A stretch of 64,000 bases of DNA, from the NCBI GenBank assembly GCA_947069175.1, contig CAMTDV010000012.1, positions 35,310,341 to 35,374,340 of the forward strand, given 5' to 3'. The notes beneath the pieces were generated by a model. It worked only from the letters and a program-made list of their open reading frames with translations. It searched no databases and was not told the origin of the DNA. This stretch comes from Scalesia atractyloides (taxonomy: Eukaryota; Streptophyta; Magnoliopsida; Asterales; Asteraceae). Every line of letters starts with the position of its first letter. Position 1 is the first letter of the stretch. A program made the position numbers and the translations under genes. This document shows positions 45,666 through 57,537 of this stretch, one piece after another.

Positions 45666-45878
45666 TTGTGCTATTGTTAGAATCTCAATGCTCTTATATT
45701 CAAGCTAAATGGAACCCTGCAACACCCGCCAATCTCCTCGCCGGTGATCTCGGCAAATCACGTGTATTTCCACAAAAATCGACAACTATCCAATCTATTT
45801 CTGGTAAACTTCTTGACTGTGATTGCACCGGCAATCAATCCGAACCAAATCGCAGAAATCGAGCCCTCAAACACCCCT

Positions 45879-45886
45879 ATAAATAC
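45879..45886 (+). promoter_or_regulatory. TATA box of the inner Tekay 5' LTR
   Basis: TATAAATA in CACCCCTATAAATACTGG. The 3' LTR has the same at 53654-53661. The Pol II start is expected near 45910, so the three tRNA-like units fall in the transcribed R/U5 part. Confidence 0.75.
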
Positions 45887-46191
45887 TGGTCGAACTCTCT
45901 CAATCAAAACTCGCTCATTCTACTCGCATTGTTCCTCTGCTCACACCCCCTATTCACCGGAAAACATAGTCAGCCACCGGAATTCAACCGCCGGAAATCG
46001 TGATCCTCCACTTCTGTTCTACGGTAGACTCCTGCTCTTTTCCTTTGAATATTACTTAATTAACATCGCATACTGATGGTAATCAGAGGTGAATCAGATT
46101 TAAACGGGCGGGTACAGGTTTGGTTCGAATTCAAAATGAAGAAGATGAAGTGAAACTCGTGTATTATGTATTTGAATTATAAGTTTCAAAT

Positions 46192-46295
46192 GGGTTAGAC
46201 ACACAGTCTAGTGGTGGACTGTGTGCAAACACACTCACACGTCGCAGGTTCGAATCCACGCTCACACACCGACCCGACCACTTTCAAACCTTTTT
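46192..46295 (+). ncRNA. tRNA-like Pol III unit 1 in the 5' LTR
   Basis: Starts GGGTTAGAC. A D-arm-like hairpin pairs CACACAGTC (46200-46208) with GACTGTGTG (46217-46225) over an A-box loop (TAGTGGTG). The B box GGTTCGAATCC at 46247-46257 is perfect. TTTTT at 46291-46295 could terminate Pol III. The T stem is only partly paired, and acceptor and anticodon arms are unclear, so this is not a functional tRNA gene. Confidence 0.7.
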
Positions 46296-46358
46296 AAATC
46301 TATCATTTCTGTAATAACATATTTAGTGTATAAATATAATTAAAGCGCTAGTATTGTC

Positions 46359-46464
46359 GTGTTAGACACCCAGCCCAGTTGGTTGGGCTGGGTGCGAAAC
46401 ACGACCAAGGTCTCGGGTTCGAGTCCCTTGGCTCACACCGGTCGGATTATTTAATTTCCTTTTT
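46359..46464 (+). ncRNA. tRNA-like Pol III unit 2 in the 5' LTR
   Basis: A 10-bp perfect D-arm-like stem pairs CACCCAGCCC (46367-46376) with GGGCTGGGTG (46385-46394) around the loop AGTTGGTT. The B box GGTTCGAGTCC (46416-46426) is perfect, with CCAAGG/CCTTGG pairing around the T arm. Terminator-like TTTTT at 46460-46464. The spacer that follows is alignable with the spacer after unit 1, showing tandem duplication of a ~170-bp block. Confidence 0.72.
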
Positions 46465-46529
46465 AAACTTAACTAAATTTGAATGAACCTAAAATAGTGC
46501 ATAAGTATAATTAAAATACAGATTCTTTC

Positions 46530-46666
46530 GGGTTAGACATGTAGCTCAGTTGGAAGAGCTGCGTGCATGCAACCGAGTGGTCACGGGTTCGAGTCTTACC
46601 ACACGCATGCCTACAATACAATCGAACCGGTCTGACAGTCAGCTTGTCAGACTGACAAGATTTTTT
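46530..46666 (+). ncRNA. tRNA-like Pol III unit 3 in the 5' LTR
   Basis: A box TAGCTCAGTTGG is the classic tRNA form. The D-arm-like stem pairs CATGTAGCTC (46538-46547) with GAGCTGCGTG (46556-46565), including two G-U pairs. The B box GGTTCGAGTCT is at 46586-46596, with GTGGT/ACCAC around the T arm. An extra hairpin (TCTGACA/TGTCAGA, about 46631-46651) precedes TTTTTT at 46661-46666. Confidence 0.72.
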
Positions 46667-47598
46667 ATTATTTTTTTAGTATTTTATTTCTAATATTTTA
46701 TTCTATGACTTATTATTAAATGAAAAATCAATTAAAATGTTTAAAATTATATATATTCAAAGGGTTTAAAATATCAATAAAACCCATAAAAATAACCTAA
46801 AAATCTAAACAAAGGTTTTTAACCAAAATATTATTTTATTTATTTATCGAGTTATCACACTTTTATGTTAGGTTAGTACTCCTTCATTGGTTAAAATCCC
46901 AACTCGTGCGCTCTCATCTTCAATCAAGAATACGCACCCACTGTGAGTGAATCTCTACCAATTCCCCGTTTTAATCATGTTTTGGGTGTATCATGTGTCG
47001 TACATTTCTTTTATATTATTTAAACACTTGTGCTAATATCATCTCGTGATCAAATGTTTGTTGAGGTGGTGTATATGTGGTTACATTTTTATCATTTCAG
47101 TGCAATCATTTCATTAGGCCCATCAGTTCCTCGTGGGATACGGGTTGAACATCAGGTGCCTCATTAGATCGGCTCCGTTTGATTGAGCCTTGATCTCAAA
47201 TACATCATACATGATGTCATGTGTTCATACAATGTTGTTTGTGATTGGTTATATATATACATATGTTCACATATGATTCATGCACAATTTTTATTTAACA
47301 ACAATATAATTCAATTATCTAAATGTTTTATCAAGGTTCACTCGCCAACTTTTGTTGACCAAAATCTTCTGTTTTTACGCATGATACAGTTGAATAAGCT
47401 GAGGAAAGAAATACATAGGAATGGCCTTAGAGGAATAAACAAGTTATTACGTTTGGAACAAATCCTTGGTTGATGTTTGTGTTTGTATGAATTTTTGTGT
47501 TGAATATTTGAAGTTTTTTATTAGTAAATATCATGAGCTTTGGTGATAACCCAATTATGCCCCGACTTTTGATCCACTGTGGGTCGGGGTGTAACAGA

Positions 47599-47611
47599 TT
47601 GGTATCAGAGC
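47599..47611 (+). promoter_or_regulatory. primer-binding site of the inner Tekay
   Basis: TTGGTATCAGAGC, complementary to the 3' end of plant initiator tRNA-Met, two bases after the LTR. Confidence 0.93.
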
Positions 47612-48435
47612 GAGTGACTATAGGGATATATGATATGTTATTAGACCCTTAGAGCCTATACTATAGTTGATTAGATTTTAATTGTTTACGTGTTACATGC
47701 AAAATTCATGATGTTTATATGTTTCATGTTTATTTTCACACACAATTTTATGCAAGCACTCTCACAAGTACATGTTTAACATGCAATCTCATCATAGTTC
47801 ATATCTCAATAACATATCATACCTATGAAAGCACACACCTCACGATTTCACAATTTCCATGATTCTCTTCAAAGATCTTTGCAATGTTTTCATATTTTTC
47901 AAATCACATCAAAGTGAGTTTTCACGACGGACATGTAGTAACTGGAAGGGTACGAGTACTGGTAGTAGGAACGTCCTGTCTAGGCTTGGCATTCGTATAA
48001 ATTCAAAATAAAGGACCAGTTTGCCTACCTGGGGACTAACGATGAGAGTACGAAGGACCTATTAGGCCAAAGCATGCTATACCAAACGTCGTGTGAACTA
48101 ACCCCACTTTGAGATGTCATTGTGTCTACACCTGGACACCCTCCGACCTTATATCTCGCAATCATGTTTTATGATTTTCATTCGGGTGATGCGAGTGTTA
48201 ACCAGCCGACACCAATGTGAACCCTACCAAGCCCAATAGTCATGGGCCCACATGACTATACATGTTATGGTATGGGAGACATTGGAGGCCTAAACATGAG
48301 CAAGCCCAAGACATCCTATGGATGTAGTTAAGTTATTTTCTTCAGTTATTCTAAATGTTGTTTTTCATTCTTTTTACGACACATGACACCTAGAAAATTA
48401 TCAAACTCACAATCTCCCTACATATATTCCTGTAG

Positions 48436-49800
48436 ATGTCTGCTAGACACTTACGAGGAGGTAGAAGGTCAGGAAGGTCGAGCGAAGGCATGGCCACACA
48501 AATCGCTCAACAAATGGTTGCGGTACTTCCTGACATCGTTCTACAAGTTCAACAAGCTCTCGCCGCAAACCCCATCAACCCTCCGAACCAAGAAGGCCAA
48601 AACATCGCCAACCCTCCTCCCAAAACCACAAAATGCACCTACAAACATTTCAAGTCCTGCGATCCCCCAAAATATGAAGGGACTGAAGGTGCCACCGCTC
48701 TCCTCCATTGGTTTGAAGAGATGGAAAACACCTTTCTCAATTGCGACTGTCCTGAGGATCGCAAGGTACGTTACGCTATTGGACGTCTGTTTGGGGTAGC
48801 ACTTACCTGGTGGAACACGGAAAAAGGTAAGCGAGGTGTGGAAGATGCCATGGCCTTAACATGGGGCAAATTAAGGGAAATCATGATGAGACGCTTCTGC
48901 CCTAGAAGCGAGATCAAGAAGCTAGAAGACGAATTCTATTCTCTAAAGCAAATGGAAGGGGATCACACCTCATACAACAAAAGATTTCTCGAGTTGAACC
49001 AGATGGTCCCCAACATGTTCACTCCGTTATACCGTTTGATCGAGCACTATATTTGAGGTCTCCCAACGAAAATTCAAGATTCGGTTTTATGCACTTCTCC
49101 CGCAACACTCAAAGCTGCCATGGAACTAGCTCCGAAACTTACTGAAAATCGCATTCGAAATGGCGATCTTAAAGATGAGAAGAAGAAAACACCTGTTGAA
49201 GCCCCAACACCAACCTAATCTGGCTCATCCTCAAAGTTCGCTGGTAAGAGAAAGCGAAATGGCAAGAACTTCGCCGTCACCCAAACTAACCCTCCCATCA
49301 CTGCTGCTCCAATCACACAAGTCGCCCCTCCAGCCACACAATTCAAAAAGCCATATACTGGTCCATACCCAAAATGTAACCGCTGCCAATACCATCACCC
49401 TCCTGAGAACCCTTGCCAATACTGCACAAGTTGTGGCCGTGCAGGTCACACTATCCAAACTTGTCGTACACTCCAAAGGTCAACCCGTAATCAGCCTCAA
49501 GCCCAAACCAATAACCAAATGGTGGCCAAGCCCAACAACCTTTACTTTTACCACCTGCCCAACCCATAGCCCAACCTTACTACAACCCAACTACCCCATG
49601 ATGCAGCCCATAAGAGCCTGTTTCAACTGTGGTGACCCAAACCACTTCAGAAATACATGCCCACGCCTGAACATCATCAATGCCCAAGCCCAAGCAAACC
49701 CGGTGAACCAAGCTAATCAAGCTCATCCACCTGCTAGAGGAAGGGCTTTCAATATCAACGCCAACCAAGCAAGGGCTGACAACAATGTGTCAACGGTATG
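48436..49800 (+). pseudogene. gag of the inner Tekay
   Basis: The gag core is open from 48436 to 49053: CTYKHFKSCDPPKYEG, LLHWFEEMENTF, ALTWWNTEKGKRG, then MMRRFCPRSEIKKLEDEF. After a stop at 49054 it continues in the same frame to about 49570, with basic sequence and a Cys-rich knuckle (CQYCTSCGRAGHTIQTC). A second knuckle, CFNCGDPNHFRNTCP, lies at 49619-49663 in another frame. An alternative ATG at 48383 in a different frame (MTPRKLSNSQ) may be the original start, now frameshifted. Confidence 0.85.
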
Positions 49801-52800
49801 TTTCTCGTAAATGGTAGTTATGCATTCATATTATTCGATACTGGTGCGGATAAGAGTTTTGTATCCTTAGAATTCGAATCTATTCTCGACCTACCTCGTG
49901 TTAGTCTTGCTGAATCGATCACGGTGAAAGTCGCTGACGGAGAACACATTTCGTTAAAAGCAATAATACGTGATTGTACTCTTACTCTAAATGATCACGA
50001 TTTCTCGATCGATTTATTCATATGAAGTTGGGAAGTTTCGATGTTATCGTCGGTATGGACTGGATCAGCCAGCATCACGCCGAAGTAGTGTGCCATGAAA
50101 AGTACATTCGTATTCCTCTCACTGACGGTCAGACACTACGTATCTTTGGAGAAACTCATTTGAAAAGGCTCAAACTGATGTCATGTCTTCAAGCTCGAAG
50201 ATATCTTCGCAAGGATTACGTCGCGTTTCTAGCCCACATCGTCAAGAAGGAAGGCAAGGAAAGGAAGCTCGAAGATATTCCAATCGTGAAAGAATTTCCT
50301 CAAGTTTTTCCCTGACGACGTTTCAGGACTTCCTCTGTGCGAGAAGTTGAATTTTGAATCGATCTTGTGCCTGGTGCTACACCAGTCGCGAAATCTCCCT
50401 ATAGGTTAGCCCCATCTGAGATGCAAGAGATGGCTAGTCAGCTGAAAGAGCTGACTGACAAAGGATTCATACGTCCTAGCTCGTCGCCTTGGGGTGCACC
50501 TGTTCTTTTCGTGAAGAAGAAAAATGGAACGTTTCGCATGTGCATTGATTATAGAGAACTCAACAAGTTGACTGTTAAGAATCACTATCCATTGTCTCAT
50601 TTGATGACCTCCTAGATCAACTTCAAGGTGCCATCTGTTTTTCGAAAATCGACCTTCGTTCTGGTTATCATCAGCTTAGGGTGCGCGAAGAAGATATTCC
50701 AAAAACTGCCTTTCGAACTCGTTATGGCCATTACGAGTTCATGGTTATGCCTTTCGGATTAACCAACGCCCCGCTGTCTTCATGGATTTGATGAATAGGG
50801 TATGCAAACCCTATCTCGACCATTTTTTCATAGTCTTCATCGATGACATTCTATCTACTCCAAGTCAAAATCTGATCATGAGCGACATCTTCGACTTATT
50901 CTTACACTTTTGAGGACCGAAAAGCTTTACGCTAAGTTCTCAAAATGTGAATTTTGGTTAAAGGAGGTACAATTTCTTGGTCATATCGTTAATGACAAGG
51001 GATTCATGTCGACCCTTTGAAAATTAAGGCAGTACAAGAATGGCAAGCGCCACGTACCCCTACTGAAGTTAGGTCCTTTCTTGGCTTGGCTGGATATTAT
51101 CGACGCTTCATTGCCAATTTTTCTCGTATCGCCGTTCCACTTCACAGCCTTAACTCATAAGGGAAAACCCTTTATTTGGGGACCCAAGCAAGAGGAGGCT
51201 TTCTAAACTTTGAAGCAAAAACTTTGGGATGCACCTATCCTTACACTCCTGAGGGTTGCGAAGACTTTGTGGTTTATTGCGACGCGTCAGGGCAAGGGTT
51301 AGGCTGTGTTCTGATGCAAAGAGGAAGGTATCGCCTATGCCTCTAGGCAACTCAAAGTGCATGAGAAGAATTATATCCACTCACGACCTAGAACTTGGAG
51401 CAGTCGTGTTCGCTCTAAAGATATGGAGACACTATCTCTATGGCCCAAGTGTGAGATATACACTGACCACAAGAGTCTTCAACATATCTTTAATCAAAAA
51501 GAGTTGAACATGAGGCAATGACGATGGGTCGAACTCCTCAATGATTACGAATGTGAGATTCGATATCATCCTGGCAAGGCAAACGTTGTGGCTGATGCAC
51601 TCAGTCGAAAGGGCTATGCAAATTCCATTCATCTTCATGTTCTCAAATTGTAACCGACATCAAAGATCGAATTCGGGCTGCTCAACATACTTCCGTAACA
51701 GAAAATGATGTACGCGATGAGCTGTCTTGTGGAGCTGAGCTCAAAATCGAAACCAAATCCGATGGTATTCTTTACTATTTAAACCGTATTTGGATTCCCG
51801 ATCGCGATAACCTTCGTGATTTCCTCATGAATGAGGCACACAAAACACAATACTCTATACATCCAGGAGCCGATAAGATGTATCAAGACTTATGATACAC
51901 CTACTGGTGGCCTGGCATGAAAAAGGATATCGCTATTTTTGTTTCCAAGTGCCTTACATGTTCCAAAGTGAAAGCTGAACATCAGAGACCATCAGGACTT
52001 CTTGTCCAACCTGAGATACCTGTGTGGAAGTGGAAAATATAACCATGGATTTCATTACCGGGTTACCTCGCACCTCCAGTGGGTATGACACCATATGGGT
52101 AATCATTGATCGTCTTACAAAATCAGCTCACTTTATTCCAATTCACGAGGACTTCAAGAAGGAGAAGTTAGCTCGTATCTACATCCGTGAGATCGTAAGC
52201 CATCATGGTGTACTGTTAAGCATCATTTCAGACCGAGATGGTCGTTTCACTTCACGAACATGGCGAGTCGTACAATTCGCTTGGGTACACGTTTATACCT
52301 CAGCACCGCCTTTCACCCTCAAACTGATGGTCAATATGAGCGCACCATTCAAACCCTTGAAGACATGCTGTGAGCATGTGTCATAGACTTCAAAGGTAAT
52401 TGGGACACTCAACTACCATTAGTTGAGTTTTCATACAACAATAGCTATCATTCAAGCATCGGTATAGCTCCATTTTGAAGCTTTATATGGTCGTAAATGC
52501 CGATCTCCAGTATGTTGGCACGAAATTGGTGAAGCGCAAATCACCGGACCTGAGTTGATTCAAGAAAAATTGACAAAATCCTTCAAATTCGAAAAATCTT
52601 CTAGCGTACAAAGTCGTCAAAAGAGTTATGCTGACAAACAATGAAAACCCTTGGAATTTTGTGTTGGTGATCATGTACTTTTGAAAGTGTCACCGTGGAA
52701 GGGAGTGGTTCGTTTTGGTCAAAAGGGCAAGCTAGCACCACGCTATTTGGGACCATTCAAGATACTCGAGAGAGTAGGTCCTATAGCATACAAGCTTGAC

Positions 52801-53095
52801 CTACCAGAAGAACTCAACAGAATTCATCCCACGTTCCACGTATCAAACTTGAAAAAGTGCATCGCCGACGAAAACCTCCATATCCCTCTGAAAGATATTC
52901 AAGTCGATGAATCGATGCACAAAGACCAGTGGAAATTATGGACTTCAGTGAGAGGCGTTTGAGGCGAAGTCGTATTCCAATTGTCAGGGTACGTTGGGAG
53001 TCAAAACGAGGACCCGAGTTTACTTAGGAACGTGAAGACTCAATACGGAAAAGTACCCGCATCTTTTTCCGGTTACAACTACTACTTAAATTTCG
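49798..53095 (+). pseudogene. pol of the inner Tekay (PR-RT-RH-IN-chromodomain)
   Basis: Protease site FDTGADKSFV near 49833. RT: MCIDYRELNKLTVKNHYPL, IDLRSGYHQL, MPFGLTNAP and VFIDDI (about 50535-50850). RNase H: VVYCDASGQGLGCVLMQ near 51270. Integrase: HPGADKMYQD with the HHCC zinc finger, MDFITGLPRT (first Asp), ISDRDGRFTS (second Asp), then HPQTDG-type sequence in a shifted frame, ending about 52560. C-terminal: VLLKVSPWKGVVRFGQKGKL, and a chromodomain-like VRWESKRGPEFTWEREDSIR-type tail near 52985-53040. At least eight frameshifts or stops. The chromodomain is thought to guide integration into heterochromatin. Confidence 0.88.
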
Positions 53096-53106
53096 GGACG
53101 AAATTT
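53088..53106 (+). repeat. 19-bp motif upstream of the inner Tekay polypurine tract
   Basis: AAATTTCGGGACGAAATTT, identical (reverse complement) to 9246-9264 in the LARD-like element. An imperfect palindrome. Confidence 0.85.
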
Positions 53107-53107
53107 A

Positions 53108-53122
53108 TAAAAGTAGGGATAC
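53108..53122 (+). promoter_or_regulatory. polypurine tract of the inner Tekay
   Basis: TAAAAGTAGGGATAC directly before the 3' LTR. Confidence 0.75.
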
Positions 53123-53224
53123 TGTAACACTTGTGTAAATCGGGTTTCGAAAACCCGCCCTAATTTATCAATCAAAGTGTATTTATTTAACATTTTTATT
53201 TATTGTTTTATATATAGTAGAGTT

Positions 53225-53257
<33 letters not shown>

Positions 53258-53965
53258 TAATAACAAAAGGTTTAAAATAATCTTAATAAAATAAAATAAA
53301 TAATCAATTAATTAATAAATATTTAATTAATGGATAATTAAAAGGCTTAAAAAAATTAATTAAAGAAAATAGGATTAAAAGGGTGAATCGGGAATCGAAC
53401 CCGGGTTCTCCGGGTAAAACACACATCGCACACACACTCACCACTTGCTATTGTTAGAATCTCAATGCTCTTATATTCAAGCTAAATGGAACCCTGCAAC
53501 ACCCGCCAATCTCCTCACCGGAGATCTCGGCAAATCACGCGTATTTCCTCAAAAATCGACAACTGTCCAATATATTTCTTGGTAAATTTCTTGACTGTGA
53601 TTCACTGGCAATCAATCCGAACCAAATCGCAGAAATTGAGCCCTCAAACACCCTATAAATACTAGTCGAACTCTCTCAATCAAAGCTCACTCATTTTACT
53701 CGCATTGTTCCTTGCTCACACCCCCTGTTCACCGGAAAACACAGTCAGCCACCGGAATTCAACCGCCGGAAATCATGATCCTCCACTTCTGTTCTACGGT
53801 AGACTCCTGCTCTTTTCCTTTGAATATTACTTAATAACATCGCATACTGATGGTAATCAGAGGTGAATCAGATTTAAACGGGTGGGTACAGGTTTGGTTC
53901 GAATTCAAAATGAAGAAGATGAAGTGAAATTCGTATTTTATGTATTTGAATTATAAGTTTCAAAC

Positions 53966-54069
53966 GGGTTAGACACACAGTCCAGTGGTGGACTGTGTGC
54001 GAATACACTCACACGTCGCAGGTTCGAATCCACGCTCACACACCGGCCCGACCACTTTCAAACCTTTTT
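53966..54069 (+). ncRNA. tRNA-like Pol III unit 1 in the 3' LTR
   Basis: As unit 1 of the 5' LTR, but CACACAGTCC pairs with GGACTGTGTG: the T of the 5' copy is C here, turning a G-U pair into G-C. B box GGTTCGAATCC unchanged; TTTTT at 54065-54069. Confidence 0.7.
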
Positions 54070-54132
54070 AAATATATCATTTATGTAATAATATATTTAG
54101 TGTATAAATATAATTAAAGCGCTAGTATTGTC

Positions 54133-54238
54133 GGGTTAGACACCCAGCCCAGTTGGTTGGGCTGGGTGCGAAACACAACCGAGGTCTCGGGTTCGAGTCC
54201 CTTGGCTCACACCGGTCGGATCATTTAATTTCCTTTTT
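54133..54238 (+). ncRNA. tRNA-like Pol III unit 2 in the 3' LTR
   Basis: The 10-bp D-arm-like stem and perfect B box are identical to the 5' copy. One arm base near the T stem differs (CCGAGG for CCAAGG). TTTTT at 54234-54238. Confidence 0.72.
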
Positions 54239-54301
54239 AAACTTAACTAAATTTGAATGGACCTAAAATGCATAAAGTATAATTAAAATCAAGATTCTTT
54301 C

Positions 54302-54439
54302 GGGTTAGACACGTAGCTCAGTTGGAAGAGCTGCGTGCACTCAACCGAGAGGTCACGGGTTCGAGTCTCACCACACGCATGCCTACAATATAATCAAACC
54401 GGTCTGACAGTCAGCTTGTCAGACTGACAAGATTTTTTT
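54302..54439 (+). ncRNA. tRNA-like Pol III unit 3 in the 3' LTR
   Basis: The stem CACGTAGCTC/GAGCTGCGTG has one G-U pair instead of the two in the 5' copy. A box TAGCTCAGTTGG retained; a T7 run ends the unit at 54433-54439. Confidence 0.72.
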
Positions 54440-57369
54440 ATTATTTTATTTTTATTTTATTTCTAATATTTTATTCTATGACTTATTATTAAATGAAAAA
54501 TCAATTAAAATGTTTAAAATTATATATATTCAAAGGGTTTAAAATATCAATAAAACCCACAAAAATAACCTAAAAATCTAAACAAAGGTTTTTAACCAAA
54601 ATATTAGTTTATTTATTTATCGAGTTATCGCACTTTTATGTTAGGTTAGTACTCCTTCATCGGTTAAAATCCCAATTCGTGCGCTCTCATCTTCAATCAA
54701 GAATACGCACCCACTGTGAGTGAATCTCTACCAATTCCCCGTTTTAATCATGTTTTGGGGTGTATCAAGTGTCGTACATTTTCTTTTATATTATTTAAAC
54801 ACTTGTGCTAATATCATCTCGTGATCAAATGTGTATGTTTGTTAGGTGGTTTATATGTGGTTACATTTTTCATTTCAGTGCAATCATTTCATTAGGCCCA
54901 TCAGTTCCTCGTGGGATACGGGTTGAACATCAGGTGCCTCATTAGATCGGCTCCGTTTGATTGAGCCTTGATCTCAAATACATCATACATCATGTCATGT
55001 GTTCATACAATGTGGTTTGTGATTGGTTATATATACACATCTGTTCACATATGATTCATGCACAATTTTTATTTAACAATAATATAATTCAATTATCTAA
55101 ATGTTTTATCAAGGTTCACTCGCCAACTTTATTGACCCAAATCTTCTGTTTTTACGCATGATACAGGTGAACAAGCTGAGGGAAGAAATACATAGGAATG
55201 GCCTTAGAGGAATAAACAAGTTATTATGTTTGGAACAAATCCTTGGTTGATGTTTGTGTTTGTATGAATTTTTGTGTTGAATATTTGAAGTTTTTTATTA
55301 GTAAATATCTCGAGCTTTGGTGATAACCCAATCATGCCCCGACTTTTGATCCGCTGCGGGTCGGGGTGTGACAATCATAATCAGAATCCAAGTTTATGCG
55401 CAAGTTCCATAATTATGCCATCTTTGACCAAAATGCCATTTTTACATAAAACAAGATTTTAAATGGTAATGAACTTGAAAATGAGTTTCCTACTGATGTT
55501 ATATTATAAGTAAGATTATTGGGATGTTAAACCAAGTTATAAACTGAGTTTTCAAACAAGTCCTTAAACTATGTCGATAAATGACGGTTTTAGCCCTTGT
55601 GGCTTATAAATGGTTTTAATCAAATCTTTTCAAGGTAAATCATTTACCTACTGATATGTTATATTAAATAACATGTTTTAAACATTTTAATCTAACCTTA
55701 ATGTCAGTTTTCCTAAACATCGCTTAAAAACGTCATTTTACGACATAAGCGTCGTTTCGGCGCATAGTATGATTTTAAACCATATTATTAACCAACATTT
55801 GTTACATACTGATTTTAAAACTTATTTTAAACATATTTACAGTAGGTACATGTTATTAATTCAGAATCCCAAATAAATTATAAACTATGTGTAAAATGAC
55901 CAAAATGCCCCTTCGGTGCGTAGTTTGGTCATAAAAGATAATTTACACATACAATTGACATCCTACTGATATTATATCATGAATAAAATATTTTTCCAGA
56001 ATACTTATGATGATAAACTTAAAATATATTCAAGTTCTTTTATATGGTATGAAATTATCAAAATGCCCTTATGAGGCATAGTTTCGTTTTAAAACCATAA
56101 CGGGCATACAATTTGATATCTTAGTGATATCTTAACTTATATAAAATAAATGGCATATAGAACTTGTCCATGACTTATCCGGTTACCCGATATCGCAAAT
56201 ATGCGCACGGTTACGTATATGTAACTATTTTACGGAAGCTAACCGAACGGGTTTAACCTTGTCATTTAAGCCTCAAAATCCAGAATGTCAATAGTTTACC
56301 CATATTAAACAAGTCAAGGTACTGTTGGAATTAAAATACATTCTATCCAATCATCGTCTAATCTAGCGTCATACGTTTTGATCAAATACGCTAGTCGGTC
56401 TAAGTCTATGACTTAAATAAAGACCGTTAGTATTTAATGGTTAGTTTATGCTATAATCCAGACTAGAGACTTGCCGGTAAATGCTATCTGCCCTTAATCC
56501 TTTTGTGTATGGCAGTTATTAAAAATTAAAAGATGACTAGCTCTGGTGAATACTCTCGACTTATTTCCCCTATACGGGCTTGAGTTACGGTAAATTATTA
56601 CCGCTTTGTCGAAAATAGGATTCAATCGAACGCCGGTTTGGAGATAATCAATCCGCATATTCTGTTTTAATCAGTATTGTTTGATAATTTAAACATCGGG
56701 TGTTAACTACCTTGTCCTGGATATCCTCGGCTCATTACAATAGAAATGGCCCCGACCTTAGCGCGGGTGTAGGCATACACCCGATAGACGCTCAATTATG
56801 TATTCCCACAAGGTTGGGAGGAATTGACTCCTTCGTGAGTCCAAAGTTGTGTGTACATTAATTGTGTCTCGGTTTTCATACCGAGCCCCATATATATGAC
56901 AAACATGTAAATCTATTAACAAGGTTGGACGGTCAATTAACCCAAGTTATAAAAAGAATTTTTGTGCTGATACGCACTTAAAACATTTTTGAAATGTTTT
57001 CAAAATGAGTCAGTTGGGTGTATTTACCAGCGAAAGCTGACGTATTTTCAAAAGACTAATCTGCAGGTACAATACAAAAATAGGCGGAAGTGCTCGGTAG
57101 TGATAGAGGATCTTGCAAATCCTAAATCTGCCCAAAGTCTGTTTTGTATTCTTTCCATGTACAATTTATGATCCGCCTATGGATCTTCTATTATAAGCTT
57201 GTATATTATTTTGTATTTTCGAACATTTGGTTTGTAATAGTAATTTTACTCCAAGACTTCCGCTGTGCCGTGTTTATTTGACTATGATGATTATCAACTG
57301 ATGTCACGATACTCCCTACCCGGGCCACCGGTGTATGGATTTCGGGGTTGGAAATCCGGGTGTGACAAG

Positions 57370-57385
57370 GTTGGTATCAGAGCCA
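57370..57385 (+). promoter_or_regulatory. primer-binding site of the outer Tekay
   Basis: TTGGTATCAGAGCCAA two bases after the LTR end; the initiator tRNA-Met type. Confidence 0.93.
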
Positions 57386-57537
57386 ACGTTTGAGGGAATT
57401 AAACACTAGCCTTTTGTTTTTAGTCTCAAACTAAAACGAGCTCATTCCTTAGACTTCCGAGTCTAGGCATTGACCTAGGATTACTCATTTCATTATTAAG
57501 TTATTAGTATGTTTTTGAAATTGATTTTTAACAGGAA

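Larger units (their letters stand above)
45334..47596 (+). repeat. 5' LTR of the inner Tekay
   Basis: Starts TGTAACATTTGTG, ends GGGTGTAACA. Contains a reverse-strand tRNA-like unit, a TATA box, three forward tRNA-like units and a long U5. Confidence 0.93.
45334..55373 (+). mobile_element. inner complete Tekay-type chromovirus with tRNA-like units in its LTRs
   Basis: A 10.0-kb element, TGTAACA to GTGACA, flanked by ATCAT at 45329-45333 and 55374-55378. LTRs of about 2.26 and 2.25 kb flank a primer site, gag, pol with a C-terminal chromodomain-like segment, and a polypurine tract. All ORFs carry frameshifts, so the copy is dead, although its structure is complete. Confidence 0.93.
53123..55373 (+). 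repeat. 3' LTR of the inner Tekay
   Basis: Matches 45334-47596 along its whole length with scattered substitutions and small indels. Followed by the target duplication ATCAT. Confidence 0.93.
44148..57367 (+). repeat. 5' LTR of the outer Tekay, interrupted by the inner Tekay
   Basis: TGTAACACCC at 44148 to GGGTGTGACA at 57367. With 45334-55378 (element plus one target copy) removed it is about 3.2 kb and matches the solo LTR at 5824-18649 along its length. Confidence 0.92.

Noticed and set aside
46192..46666. Functional tRNA genes
   Set aside because: A and B boxes are good, but D stems are too long, T stems are partly mispaired and no convincing acceptor/anticodon arms are seen. Kept as tRNA-like units instead.
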